Shown one piece after another: positions 45,308 through 57,424 of a stretch of DNA of 64,000 nt; position 1 is the stretch's first letter; every line of letters starts with the position of its first letter. The stretch is taken from contig OU452216.1 in NCBI GenBank assembly GCA_911728435.2, positions 923,981-987,980 of the forward strand. The letters are read 5' to 3'. This stretch comes from Apoderus coryli. Taxonomy: Eukaryota > Arthropoda > Insecta > Coleoptera > Attelabidae. Below the pieces are notes generated by a model that ran no database searches, was not told where the DNA came from, and was given only the letters and a program-made list of their open reading frames with translations. Both the position numbers and the translations under genes were made by a program.

Positions 45308-46996
45308 AAATCGGAAATGGAACTCAAAATCCAAATCACTATTTTAATTATTGAAAACACACGTTTCGAAAACAGTAGTTCTCATCATCAGCTTAAAACG
45401 GTCCAAAGCGATAAAATTAATAAAAGTAAAATAAAAATGTTTGAAAACCTCTCGAAACGCTCACAAGTAATTAATGGCACTGCTAGTTTGCTTTCGTTTA
45501 TTACAAAATTTGCAGCAGCAGTTCTAATCAGCAACGGACCGGGGGAGCCCTTTCCCATAACACTGGCGTAAAACAGGGTTGTGTCATTGCACCGATTTTG
45601 TTTTCGATGTTTGTGGAAACGGTCACTCAACTTGTTAAGGATGAACTACCGGGGGGAATAGAGATCGTCTACAGATTTGATCGCGGCGGACTCTTCAAGC
45701 TTCCTAGACTGCAAGCTGAGACAAAGATCGTATCCACATCATTGAGCTTCAATGCGAGGATGACAACGTTGTACTAGCTGATACAGAAGGGGATCTTCAA
45801 TATATACTAAATGCATTTAACAGCGCATACAGGAGATCGCGCATGAACTAAATATAAAGAAAACACAGATTCTCTGCCAGCCTGCACCAAACAATGGGGC
45901 TGTCCCACCACATATTCAAGTTAACAGAGACAGACTTCAGAACATCGAGAGTGTCTCTTACCTCGGCAGTATTCTCGCGGCGTACGCAAATATCGATGAT
46001 GAAATTCAGCATCGCAGAAGATGGGCAAGCGCATCTTTTGGCCGACTGAGGCCGAGAGGCTTCCATAATCAGAACATCGACGTTCGAAATAAATTGCAAG
46101 TGTATAATGCTATTGTAGTTCCTACCCTTACGTACAGCTGTGAGTCTTGGACCACTTATCGGAGGCATTTAAGACCCTTAGAGAAGTACCATCAACGATG
46201 TCTTAGAAGAGTTCTTGGAATCAAATGGCAGGACCGACGAACAGACATCAGCGTTCTAGAGGAAGACAAAACAACTGGCATTGAGGCGATGATTGTGAGC
46301 CACCAGCTGCCACGTAATCTGCATGCCAACGGAACGCCTTTCAAAGAGAATCCTTTGTTCACAACTTAAGGTCGGCTCACGAAATCAAGGAGGGCAGCAA
46401 AAGAGGTACAAGGATGTTCCTAAGACCAACATAAAGAAGTATGGCTTAGATATACAGAGCAACTGGGAGCAGATCGGGAACGACCGACCGAGATGGAGGC
46501 GTACCATTTACTAGGGTCATCAAGTTTTTGAAGAGCAGCGTCGGCGACATGAGGGTGCAAAGAAACAGCATCGAAAAGAGAGAGAACGCATCGATGGGGC
46601 AGCACACCTACAACAGCCGGTAAATGTTGGCGATTGGGTGTGTCAATTTTGTGATAAGGTTTGTGGCTCGATGATCGGTCTGTTTAGCCATCTTAGAGTT
46701 CACAACAGAAATCCGTGAGATGGAATAATTCATACTCATTAGCGAGTGAATGCCGATTTTGCGAGTGAGTGCCGGTTTTGCAATCCACAGTTGTGAGCGT
46801 TCCACCAGCCAATGGAGGCTTTTCAAACCATTTTCAATATTGACTTTGTATGTTGGTTTTATTGCTTTGTATCGTTAAAAGTTGATGATGAGAACCAGTG
46901 TTCTCGAAATGTACTTTTGCCCATTGGTGTGTTTGATAGAACGTTTTGAATTAAAATAGTAGATTGGACTTTGAGTTTCAATTTCGAGTTAATATT
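45308..46996. mobile_element. Retroelement remnant flanked by inverted ~100-bp modules
   Basis: 45,308-45,400 on the minus strand and 46,882-46,996 on the plus strand are copies: both contain TGATGATGAGAAC, TTCTCGAAA (TTTTCGAAA) and AATTAAAATAGT..GATT, then TTTGAGTTYCA. Between them lies a LINE ORF2 fragment. The modules each hold a CTGATGA/TTGATGA..GAAA arrangement. Confidence 0.7.
45440..46760 (+). pseudogene. LINE ORF2 fragment (RT palm to C-terminal zinc finger), multiply frameshifted
   Basis: Pieces in three frames: GEPFPIT, KQGCVIAPILFSMFVETVTQ, then DDNVVLADTEGDLQYILNAF (the DD active-site box reads CEDD or similar), VSYLGSILAAYANIDDE, YNAIVVPTLTYSCESW, CLRRVLGIKWQDRRTDISVL, LGADRERPTEM and a terminal C2H2 finger VCQFCDKVCG..LFSHLRVH (C-x2-C-x12-H-x3-H). 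The order is that of insect non-LTR elements with a C-terminal zinc finger. At least four shifts or stops. A shorter copy sits at 4,060-4,495. The endonuclease is missing. Confidence 0.88.
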
Positions 46997-47910
46997 ACCG
47001 GTTATAAGTGCGAAATTATGAAGTATCTATATGTTTAGGTTAAAAGGTATTTAAACATTTGCCGTAAAAACTATTGGCCAATAAGCTGAAACAGGTTTTT
47101 CCTTTTCTCCATAAAAAGTCTATTATAGTCCGTATAAAAGGTGATTATGATGCAATATTTTAACGATGAACAGCGTTTTAGCGATGAATTTACAGCACTA
47201 CTGTAAAAATAATCCGAATTTAGACAAATTTAATGTTTAGTATTGAAAAATAAAAGTCCAATCTCAACGAAATTATTTTTATTTTATTTTTCATTACTGA
47301 AATTATAACTCCACTTAAGAATGAACTACTTTTTCAAGAAATTTATTTATATTTAACCAAAAATCAACATTTAATAAATAATTATCTAACAGATCATTGT
47401 TATTATTTTATAATTTTAATTAGGCTAACATTTTTTTTTTTCATTTCAGTGTTTATAAAAAAATAATCAAATTTTAACGGAAATCTGGGATCTTTAAGTT
47501 CGAGAAAAAATCAGTAGTTTTGTTTACAGCCTGTAAATTTCAGTATCGATTAAATTTAAAAAATCTACAGTCATGGCTCTAGTCACATAATGGTTTGTCT
47601 TTAATCTCCTGAAAATCACATGTCCGTATCTCTTCTGGTTATTAAAATATTTGACTTGTCAAGTCTAAACCAATGAAATTGTGGAATAACAAATAGGGCT
47701 TTCCATTTAAAAAAACGTAAGTTTGGTTCAGCCTGATGAGATGAGCCACCCTGTACAAATATCAATAATTTTAAAATACGTACTTTATGACTGCCTAAAC
47801 ACTGGCTGCTTAGTTATGCGTGAAATTTTTGGTATTTGAGGTTCAACGCACTAATAACTCACCGTGTATATAATTTTAGTTAAAATAATTTTTACATTAA
47901 AAGGATTTCA
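46997..47910. other. AT-rich spacer, no gene seen
   Basis: Short frames only. Confidence 0.4.
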
Positions 47911-47917
47911 TGTCCGT

Positions 47918-48590
47918 AAATGTAATAAATGAAAAATAACTTAGTGGCAAAGCGGACTAAAATGCTGGTTTTATATACACAAGGAATTTTGTTTAATTTA
48001 GTAATATAAAACCAGCATTTTAGTCCGCTTTGCCACTAAGTTATTTTTCATTTATTACATTTACGGACATGAAATCCTTTTAATATTTCAATATTTGGCA
48101 TTAAACATCGACGGCAGAACGCTTGGAGACCACCGTCCGAGCATTGCTGAAACCCAAACATTTGGCAGATGCTGGCAGAAGGATAAAATGGTCTCCTGCT
48201 AGCGTTTTGTGTTCATACTATTTTTATTTTTATCTATATTTATTTCTATTTATACGACTGGTTTTACCTATACATTGAATTTTTTCGGCCTCTGCATGGT
48301 ATGGGATATGCATTACTATGTACATGTAAATGATACGTGTTTGCATGTGTCTACTGTTGTGTATCCTATTGTGCTTAAATGCAGGGTGATATTTGTAGAT
48401 GGGCAACGACTATGGTACTCTGACCAGCTCATAACAAGAGCGAAACGAATTCGTCAGTATCTGTCGACCCATGCCTCGGTCTAGTTCCTAGTGAATTAGA
48501 CTGGGGCCTTGCTAAATTAAACAAAATTCCTTGTGTATATAAAACCAGCATTTTAGTCCGCTTTGCCATTAAGTTATTTTTCATTTATTA
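47918..48590. repeat. Palindrome with a third, separate arm copy
   Basis: 47,918-47,985 (CATGTCCGTAAATG, TTAGTGGCAAAGCGGACTAA) is followed after a short loop by its near-perfect inverse at 48,004-48,087. A further inverse copy, including CTAAATTAAACAAAATTCC, lies at 48,508-48,590. The left arm can thus pair with either. The 400 bp between the last two are GC-richer with small hairpins (GGAGACCA..TGGTCTCC at 48,122-48,196). Confidence 0.9.
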
Positions 48591-48599
48591 ATTTTTACT

Positions 48600-49860
48600 T
48601 TCCATATTATACCTTTTTAATGGATTTCTACCCGTTATGTTAACACCCAAGTAACATTCAGGCTCCGGAAATATTTAAAAGATTTTCACACACTGACATT
48701 TGAAATTGAATAATAGACAATTGAAGTGGGTAAAAAAATCACAAAGTTTCACTCCTACACATGCGATTCTTTTTTTGTTGTGCAGGTTTCGTCACGCAAC
48801 AGTCGAGGTCAAACATCAGAACTTGTACAAACTGTTGTTTATCTCAGACTAATATGTTTCTTTCTTATGAAAGTTGAAGATTAGCTGCGCTATAACCAAC
48901 CCTTGAGTAGCCTAATTCATCACTTCTTTCAACTCTCTTATTTATTCGTGTAATTTTTTTTTTATTGAATGCTTGCAATATTGATGTTAACTGTCCGTCC
49001 GTACGATATGTGCATATTGTTTATGTAGTTTTTTATGATCCCTTTCCTTGTTAACTTCGATTACTGTTTAGCTGCCACGACTAATTCATTAAGTTTGTAC
49101 AAATGACTCACGCTGTTTGCTCAACGAACAAAAATTTTAAAAAATATTTCTTAAACCGATAAATGAAAAATTTAAAAAAACTTCAAAAATATGTTGATCT
49201 AGGATACGCAATCTTTTTATCATTTGAAATAGCTCCTGTTTCTTAAGATATTTGGTTATTCAAAGCATAACTATTACTTCCTGTCAATCTTAGATCAATT
49301 AAAAAAAATCTACGCTACCTCAGCTAAGGTCCTTGTATATATTTTTAAGTTTTGTTATTTAATTTTCATTTACCTTTTTCGGCCTTGTTTGTTGCCATTG
49401 CGACCAATCTTTTGCTTCGGCCAGTTATGATTCTAAAAATTCAATTACTTTCGTACCACAAATTCTTACAGGATATCTGCTCGAAATATATCCATATTTA
49501 CCTGCTATAGCGATCGCCGAAACCGAAAGTCTTTTGACTAAATCTGCAGTTAGTTCTTCAGACAAGCCAATATTTACAAGAATTGGTACACGTTTAAAAA
49601 AGTTACAATGCAAGTACAAAATATTATTATTATATTTTTTTTGGATCACCCTTAATGAAGTTAATAACATAATTAAAACTCGAAATAATTCTGTATCTTT
49701 CGCACCAATACCACGTAATCGTATCTATATACTAGGTATTATAGTATAGTATTAAGTAAGGTATTAAACACTTTTTTATTCATCGTCACATACATAAGCT
49801 CAAATATTTCACTGAACTATTTCGGCGACGTAAAAACAATCAAATAAATAAGAGGGGAAA
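48600..49860. other. Spacer; one unrecognised 81-codon frame
   Basis: The minus frame 49,425-49,670 (VPILVNIGLSEELTADLVKR...) has protein-like composition, but I cannot name it and see no supporting splice partner. Confidence 0.3.
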
Positions 49861-50157
49861 GCGTGCAACAGCGCTGGAGGCCACTGCGTCGCATCCGTGT
49901 TGTTTTATATACACACTGGAGGCCAATTTGTCGCTACATGTATGGAGGCCATTTGCTATCTTGTGTTTCATTTTTAGTTGTATAAGTTTTATTTTGTATT
50001 TCCTTACCCCTCTCACCGTGCCCTTAATAAGATGGCAAATGCGAATCGTCTGGTATATAATATACAGCTGTAGCATTAGCGGAAAGGGTGGAGGCATGTG
50101 CGTCTGTTATATGTGTGGAGGCAAGTAAGATAGGTAGGCCAATATATATATATATGG

Positions 50158-51885
50158 ACTATTAGTTTCATGAAATTTGTTTTTTTTAATTTCACCGGAA
50201 ATACTCGTTTTTGGTCATTTTATACATAAATAAACTGTTGCCCTCGAGGCACGAATAGCTCTCCATATTTAAGTGTAAAAGTAATAATTTTATGACCTTT
50301 TTGTCATTTATCTAAATTTAATAAATTTTTGTTTTGTTTTAGACATAAGCTATTTTTTTTAAGTGTCGGGTTTTGTGCCTTTTTCTTCTCTTTGGAGGCA
50401 CTATTTATACGCAGATATTTTATATTTCAAATCTAGGCCAAGTTCTTGAACGGAAAGTAATTGATTTTTTTTTAGTTTTATTATAAAATTAATTTTTCCC
50501 CCTTTTGTACAATTTTTACGAACGCCTATGTAAACAAAATTGTTATGCTGCATGTTGTAGGTTATCCGTTAAGTGGTTTTATAGAATTTTCACGGACGCC
50601 TATGGAACATTAATTTTTGTCGTGTATTTTAAACACCAATTCAACTAGTTAAATATAAAATTTTTTGCATTTTATTTTTTTTTTATTTTACCCCTTTTTT
50701 TACTATTTACGAACGCCTATGTAAATAAAAATTTTATGCTGCATTTTTTAGGTTATCTTATATGAAAGCTATATATAATTAGCCAATTTTTCTGGTATAT
50801 TTGGGAAACATTTTTTTTTCGTTTTTGACCCTTTTATAGACTATTTTCGAACGCCTTTGTGAACTAATTCTTTTATGTAACATTTTTTAGGTTATATTGT
50901 ATCACAACTATAAAAAATTATGCAATATTTCGGATAAGTTTAAGAACTATGTTTTTTTAAATTTTTGAACCCTCTTTTAGAATTTTCACGGACGCCTATG
51001 GTACATAAATTTTTGTCGTGTATTTTTAACACCAATTCATCTAGTTAAATATAAAAATTTTTAAATTTTAATTTTTTTTATTTTACCCCTGTTTCTACTA
51101 TTTACGAACGCCTATGTAAATAAAAATTTTATGCTGCATTTTTTAGGTTATCTTATATCAAAGCTATATATAATTAGCCAATTTTTCTGGTATATTTGAG
51201 AAACATTTTTTTTTCGTTTTTGACCCTTTTTTTAAACTATTTTCGAACGCCTATGTGAACCAATTCTTTTATGGAATATTTTTTAGCTTATATTGTATCA
51301 CAACTATGAAAAATTATTCCATATTTCGAATAAGTTTAGGAAATATATATTTTTTATGTTTTGACCCCTTTTCCACTATTTACGAACGCCTATGAAAGTA
51401 AGTTATTCATGACACATTTTATAGGTTATATTCTATCAAAGCTATAAATAACTAGTTGATATTTCTGCTATTTTTAAGAAATACGTTTTTTTTAAATCTT
51501 TTTTACGCCATTTTACACTATTTTCGAACGCCAATGTGGTCTAATATTTTATATTCGATATTTTAGGTTATATTCAATTAAATGAGTAAAAAATTATGCA
51601 GTATTTCGGATAAGTTTAAGCACTATGAATTTTTTTAATTTTTGAACCCTCTTTTAAACCCTTTGCCTACGCTCAATGTTTCCCAAAATCTAATCAGCTC
51701 CTTGCCATGTCCAATAGTATTTTTGTACCAAATTTGGTTAAAATCTGTTAAGCGGTTTTTGCGTTTTCGTGGATACAGACAGACAGACATTTTTTTAAAA
51801 CTACTTATTTATGTATAAAATGACCAAAAACAAGTATTTCCGGTGAAATTAAAAACAATTTTTTTTTCATGAAACTAATAGTCTC
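50158..51885. mobile_element. 1.73-kb element with GACTATTAGTTTCATGAAA terminal inverted repeats and tandem interior
   Basis: Left GACTATTAGTTTCATGAAA..TTTCACCGGAAATACT..GGTCATTTTATACATAAATA returns inverted at 51,800-51,885 (~75 bp). Interior is the GAACGCCTATG tandem array in about ten units (50,450-51,660). A CGAATAGCTCTC block at 50,250 ties it to 6,720-7,600. No coding region. Confidence 0.82.
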
Positions 51886-51914
51886 CATATATACATATAT
51901 GATATGGAGAGCTA

Positions 51915-53260
51915 ATAAGTAGTTTTAAAAAAATGTCTGTCTGTCTGTATCCACGAAAATGCAAAAACCACCCAACATATTTTAACCAAATTTGGTACAA
52001 AAAGACTATTGGACATGGCAAGGAGCTGATTAGATTTTGGGAAACATTGAGCGTAGGCAAGGGGTTTAAAAGAGGGTTCAAAAATTAAAAAAAATCAGAG
52101 TTCTTAAACTTATCCGAAATACTGCATAATTTTTTACGCGTTTAATTGAATATAACCTAAAATAATGAACATAAATTATTATACCACATTGGCGTTTGAA
52201 AATAGTGTAAAATGGGGTAAAATAAATTAAAAAATAGCAGAAATATTAACTAGTTAATTATAGCTTTGATAGAATATAACCTATAAAATGTGTCACAAAT
52301 AACTTACTTTCATAGTCGTTCGTAAATAGTGGAAAAGGGGTCAAAACATAAAAAATATATATTTCCTAAACTTATTCGAAATATGGAATAATTTTTCATA
52401 GTTATGATACAATATAAGTTAAAAAATATTCCATAAAAGAATTGGTTCACACAGGCGTTCTAAAATAGTCTAAAAAAAGGGTCAAAAACGAAAAAAAAAA
52501 GGTTTCCCAAATATACAAGAAAAATTGGCTAATTATATATTGTTTTGATATACAAAATGCCACATAAAATTTTCATTTACATAGGCGTCCGTAAATAGTA
52601 GAAAAGGGAGTAAAATAAAAAAAAAGGAAATTGTTAAAATTTGTATATGTAACTACTTGAATTGGTGTTAAAAATACACTACAAAAATTAATGAACCTTA
52701 GGCGTCCGTGAAAATTCTATAAAAGGGTCAGAAAAAAATTGTATTCGTGATAACTCAAAAACCACGTAACAGAGTGTAAAATGGGGTAAAAAGGTTAGAA
52801 AAAACCGTATTTCTTAAAAGTAGCAGAAATATTGACTAGTTATGATATAAACTTACCCGAAATAGGTACTGCATAATTTTTGACGCATTTAATTGAATAT
52901 AACCTAAAATATTGAACATAAAATATTAGACCACATTGGCGTTCGAAAATAGTGTAAAATGGGTTAAAAAATATGTAAAAAAAACGTATTTCTTAAACAT
53001 AGGAGAAATATTAACTAGTTATTTATAGCTTTGATAGAACATAACCTATAAAATGTGTCATAAATAACTTGTTTTCATAGGTGTTCGTAAATAGTGTAAA
53101 AGGGGTCAAAATATATACTTCCTCAACTTATTCGAAATACGGAATAATTTTTCATAGTTGTGATAGAATATAACATAAAAAATGTTACATAATTGAACTG
53201 GTTCACACAGGCGTTCAAAAATAGTGTAAAAAAGGGCTAAGAACGAAAAATTGGCTAATT
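51915..53260. repeat. Tandem-unit array, inverted relative to 50,158-51,885
   Basis: 51,915 on (AGTAGTTTTAAAAAAATGTC, TGTCTGTCTGTCTG) mirrors 51,760-51,815, so the two arrays form a head-to-head pair around 51,890. From 51,982 on this is the start of duplication copy B. Confidence 0.88.
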
Positions 53261-53505
53261 ATATATATATAAGATAACCTACAACATGCAGCATAACAAT
53301 TTTGTTTACATTGGCGTTCGTAAATAGTAGAAAAGGGGGAAAACAAATGTTATAATAAAAAAAAACAACTATATTGCGTACAAGAACTTGGCCTAGAAGA
53401 TCTGAAATATAAAATATGTACGTATAAATAGTGCCTCCAAAGAGAAGAAAAAGGAACAAAACCCGATATTTAAAAAAAAATAGCTGACGTCTAAAACAAA
53501 AAATA

Positions 53506-53972
53506 TACAGGGTGTTAGTAAATAAGTGCGACAAACTTTAGGGGGTAATTCTGCATGAAAAACTAATGACAGTTTGCTATATAAACATCTACCCGCAAAT
53601 TCTTCGTCCTCTGAGATACGGGATGTTAACATTTTTCTTAAAAACTGAAGATTTATTGATTACTCTGAAACCCGTGGAGATATGCAAATGAAATTTAGTC
53701 AATTTTAAGAGGTAGTCATTGCGCATTTTTTGGCAAGCAATTAAGAATTTTGTGTTCATCAGTGGCGCGCATACGGGTAATGATCTCAATTATTTTAAAG
53801 AAAAAAATGCCACGCCACTGGAATTTAAAAAAAAAATCATTTTGCAATTCCTCGTTCAATTTGTGATAAAAAATCTCTGCTCTCTTGCTATTTTATCGTA
53901 GGCGTCATCGTCTTTATGCAAAAAAATAAAAAAATGCGCAATAACTACCTCTTAACACCCAGTAAATTTCAT
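53506..53972. mobile_element. TACAGGGTGTTAG MITE truncated by deletion (copy B)
   Basis: Left end as in copy A. The sequence breaks at CATTTGTATAT, which joins directly to TCCGCGGAATTG; copy A has about 610 bp between these. TATAT at both break ends suggests a microhomology-mediated deletion. Confidence 0.9.
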
Positions 53973-55510
53973 TTGTATATTCCGCGGAATTGAAAACGCC
54001 CCCTCGAAAATTTAATTAATTTCCTTTGAAAATGAATGTAAGTGGGTTGGGAATAAAGCTTTATTTATTTATCGCGTCACATTTAAAAGTCGCTGATATT
54101 AAAAAATCACAGTACCTGCAACAACTGCCATCCACCTGCTGTCTTGAGCTCATTTTCTAGAAAGAAGTAGATGTGTAAATTTAATAATAAAAAACCTGAA
54201 AAACTATGTCTGTACTCATATGCCTGTGTAAGCTTGAACTTTTTTTTATAAAACATGCTGTATAACTACGAGAAAATCTTTAAGCGCTTATAAGCTTATG
54301 CAAATTTCAAAGCAACTTGAATATTAAAAAATGTAAAAGAATACAAAAATATTTTCACCATCAGCCTTATTAAAAAATGCTTCATCGCTCATAATTCATC
54401 AACTCGCGTACTCTTGGCCGCAAACTTGCATATTATCCACGAGAAAGAAAATAAGAATAAAACACAGCGGCCGATTGCATAATTAATTAGAATTATCCCA
54501 GCAGTGTGGCGTAATTAAAATATTCGTTGGAAAGTATAATATACACGTTCGTGTATTCGCCGTCCATACTTGAAATGTTCCAATTAAATGGCGCCGAAAG
54601 GCGAACAACGAAACGCCTTTATTATGAACAGAGAATGTCTATGTGGATTCAATTAGAGATCCATGCCGAATAAATGCTTCGCTATCTCTACGTGAATGTG
54701 CTTATTCATAAAATGTAGTGTCAGGATATATTTGTGATCGTTTATCAATGTAGTACGAAGGTGGTACATAAGACTAAATTTTGCAATAATGACGTTTAAT
54801 TAGTAGAAAAAATTAAAATTATTTAAAAAAATTGACCATGTTTTTTGACAAGTTGATTTTCCTCGAAAACGGCCAACTTTAGAGCTTATGACCAAGAGTA
54901 CCTTTTTTGTGTAGAAAACATTGGCGGTTCAAATGAGTATCTTAAAACCGTACTTTCCCCAGTGGCGTAGAAATTAGGGGAGAAAAACACCCACCACTCC
55001 TTCTAAATCTTCACCAATTATGAATTTAAAAAAAAACATTCTTGCCCAAAACATAGCTTATTATGAGTAGAAAATGCTTACAAAAGCTGTTTTCTGTACG
55101 ATAAACGGTTCCGGAAATATATTATGAAACAGCCTGTATATCTAGTTTTCTCATAAAACTCCGTGGCGTCCGTCGTGACGCACCAAATTAGAGAATCGCA
55201 TACACAAGCACGCCGGAGCTTTTATTCGCCGTTTGCACGAATGCATTGATCAAAATGGTGAACATTTCGACACTTGCCTTTGTAAATTTAAATGTTTTTG
55301 GTTTGTTATATTATGTTTAGTTAATAAATAATTTGAATTTAAATATGTGATTTGATTTTCGAAAATTTAAATTCAAAATGGTCATACTAGGAGCCATTTT
55401 TTGGGACGCCCTGTATAGGTCACCCTGTTTGTTTATTTCTTGTGGCAAAAATCGGCAACTTAACACAAAATATTGACCTGTACAAACGATTTCCACAGTC
55501 CACATTCATA

Positions 55511-56705
55511 TACCGGGTGTCCCACCGGGAAGGGATTCGATCGATTATGGAGAAACTACAGTGTGGACGAATCTGAAAATCTGGTGTAGTACCTAAGTCG
55601 ACAGAAGCAATTCGGCCAAAATGTTTTCAAAATTCTAGCACTTCCGGTTATACCGGAAATGGGTGTCAACTTCCTTATTTCAAATGCGACCCTATGTAAA
55701 TTATATTTTTTTTGAATTTTCTTTGTAATTCTAAACATATTTCATGCACAATATGTTATACCTATCGCCAGCCGTTTTCGAAATATTTGAAATTTTATGT
55801 CAAAAAGGACGTTTTCAGAATTAACAACTTTTGGTGATGGCTTGTGTTTTTCTGGGTACCTGGCAGAAAATCTATCACACGTTTGTGACATCACTCTGTC
55901 ACATTATCCATAAATAATAAACAAATTTAGATAGTATGCGTTAGTATAATTTATACGCCCGCCATGATTATTACTACTAATTAATGTCTACAATTTGTCA
56001 TAGTTGTTGATTATTTTTGTCAAGTGTCATATTTATTTGCTATCTAAAGCCATCATGGCCAACTAAAATCAATTAAATTTTAAATTCATATCACTATTGT
56101 AATAGAAAAATGTAAAATTGCCATTATTTTGAAATATATCAGTTTTTGGGTTAGACATCCTTTCATAAACTTGCCCTTATTTTTGATGCAAAAAAAAAAT
56201 AAAATCGGGGGTTGCCATTTAAAAATTTTGAATTATGACACTTTTTTCAATTTGATTTTTTACCCTTTTTCTCAAATACCCTGTTTTTTACTAAAAAAAT
56301 ATACGTAGGCGGCTAAAGTAGGTCTATATATCCTAGGATATTCTAACAAATTAAATTATTAAAGCTTCCATATAATAAAAAATTGTTATTCTTTATTCTG
56401 AAAACGTCATTTTTGACATAAAATTTCAATTATTTCAAGATCGGCAGGCGATAGGTGTAACATATTATGTATGAAATATGTTTAAAATTACAAAGAGAAT
56501 CCAAAAAAAATATAATTTATATAGGGTCGTATTTGAAATATGGAAGTTGACACCTATATCCCGTATAACCGGAAGTGCTAGATTCTTGAAAACATTTTAG
56601 GCGAATTGGTCCCGTTGATCTAAGTACCACACCAGATTTTCAGATTGTTCCACAGTGGAGTTTCTCCATAATCGATCGAATCCCTTCCGGGTGGAACACC
56701 CGGTA
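55511..56705. mobile_element. Full-length TACCGGGTG MITE (copy B)
   Basis: 1,195 bp, TA flanks. Ends as at 40,082-40,620; the centre (about 55,700-56,365) matches the partial copy at 7,604-7,900 (AAAGCCATCATGGC, TCCTTTCATAAACTTGCCC), showing that this is the ancestral form. Confidence 0.92.
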
Positions 56706-57424
56706 TAGGTCATTATGATCAAATTGGAAATACCATAAAAATCTACCGACATAACATATTTATTCATATTAGGTACATTTAACAGAGTATGGTAATATAA
56801 TGCCGAACCCTTAAGCTTCATAAACATTGGTACCACCTACCTTTTGTAGTTCCGAAAAATTTTCAATAGCCCACTCAGAATGAATCACCCTTGTTATTCA
56901 CATTAGGTAGATTTACCATAACAGTAATAAAAGTAGTACCTGCTACCGATAGTGTTGATGCAATAACACTCGAAAGGATAGTTCATCAATATCATAAGCA
57001 AGCCAGGGTAATAAAATATTTAAAAACCAACAGATCAAAACATGTAATAGCATGCAGGGGCGCCGTAACTTCAAAATTACTATGGGAGCTCAGGGCTATA
57101 TCATATATTTTTTTGGATTACATCTACCTGGCCAAAAACAAATCCAATTACAGGGCAGGTACATTAGAAAACAATAAAATTAACATAAATAAATTAGCAT
57201 AAAAAAAAAACAAAAGTTTAATATAAAAATAAATAAATGGGAACTCAATATTTTTGTACCCGAAAGAAAACTCAATAATTTATTAAAATCTTTCATAAAT
57301 ACAAAAAACGAAAATAATAAAAACCATGCCTAAAAATGACAAAAGCAAAAAAACTCTAATTACAGTTTTAGTTTTAAACCTTAATAATCATACCTATACT
57401 ACAATAGTAACATAATATGTCAAT

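Larger units (their letters stand above)
44378..50152. mobile_element. Possible 5.8-kb element bounded by GGAGGC-rich zones
   Basis: Two zones, 44,400-44,780 and 49,860-50,140, are dense in GGAGGC(C/A)A..(T/G)GCG or its complement (for example GGAGGCAACTGCG, GGAGGCCACTGCG, GGAGGCCAATTTGTCGC) and both abut AT dinucleotide runs with GGCC(T/A). Such clustered subterminal motifs are typical of transposase-binding ends (hAT, CACTA, Mutator). The interior has an unassigned exon-like frame (45,051), a LINE insertion and hairpins. Ends and target duplication could not be fixed. Confidence 0.4.
51982..57398. repeat. Large direct duplication, copy B
   Basis: Same order as copy A: tandem array, 53,265-53,505 linker, truncated MITE, conserved block, full-length TACCGGGTG MITE, 103-codon frame, ending AATCATACCTAT at 57,398. 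Lacks the Tc1/mariner element, the ~200-bp palindrome and the hAT scrap. Confidence 0.93.

Noticed and set aside
46420..46826. Minus-strand frames over the LINE 3' end
   Set aside because: Shadows of the plus-strand zinc-finger region of the LINE.
48209..48484. 91-codon hydrophobic frame
   Set aside because: It lies inside a repeat structure, starts in T-rich sequence and has no recognisable domain.
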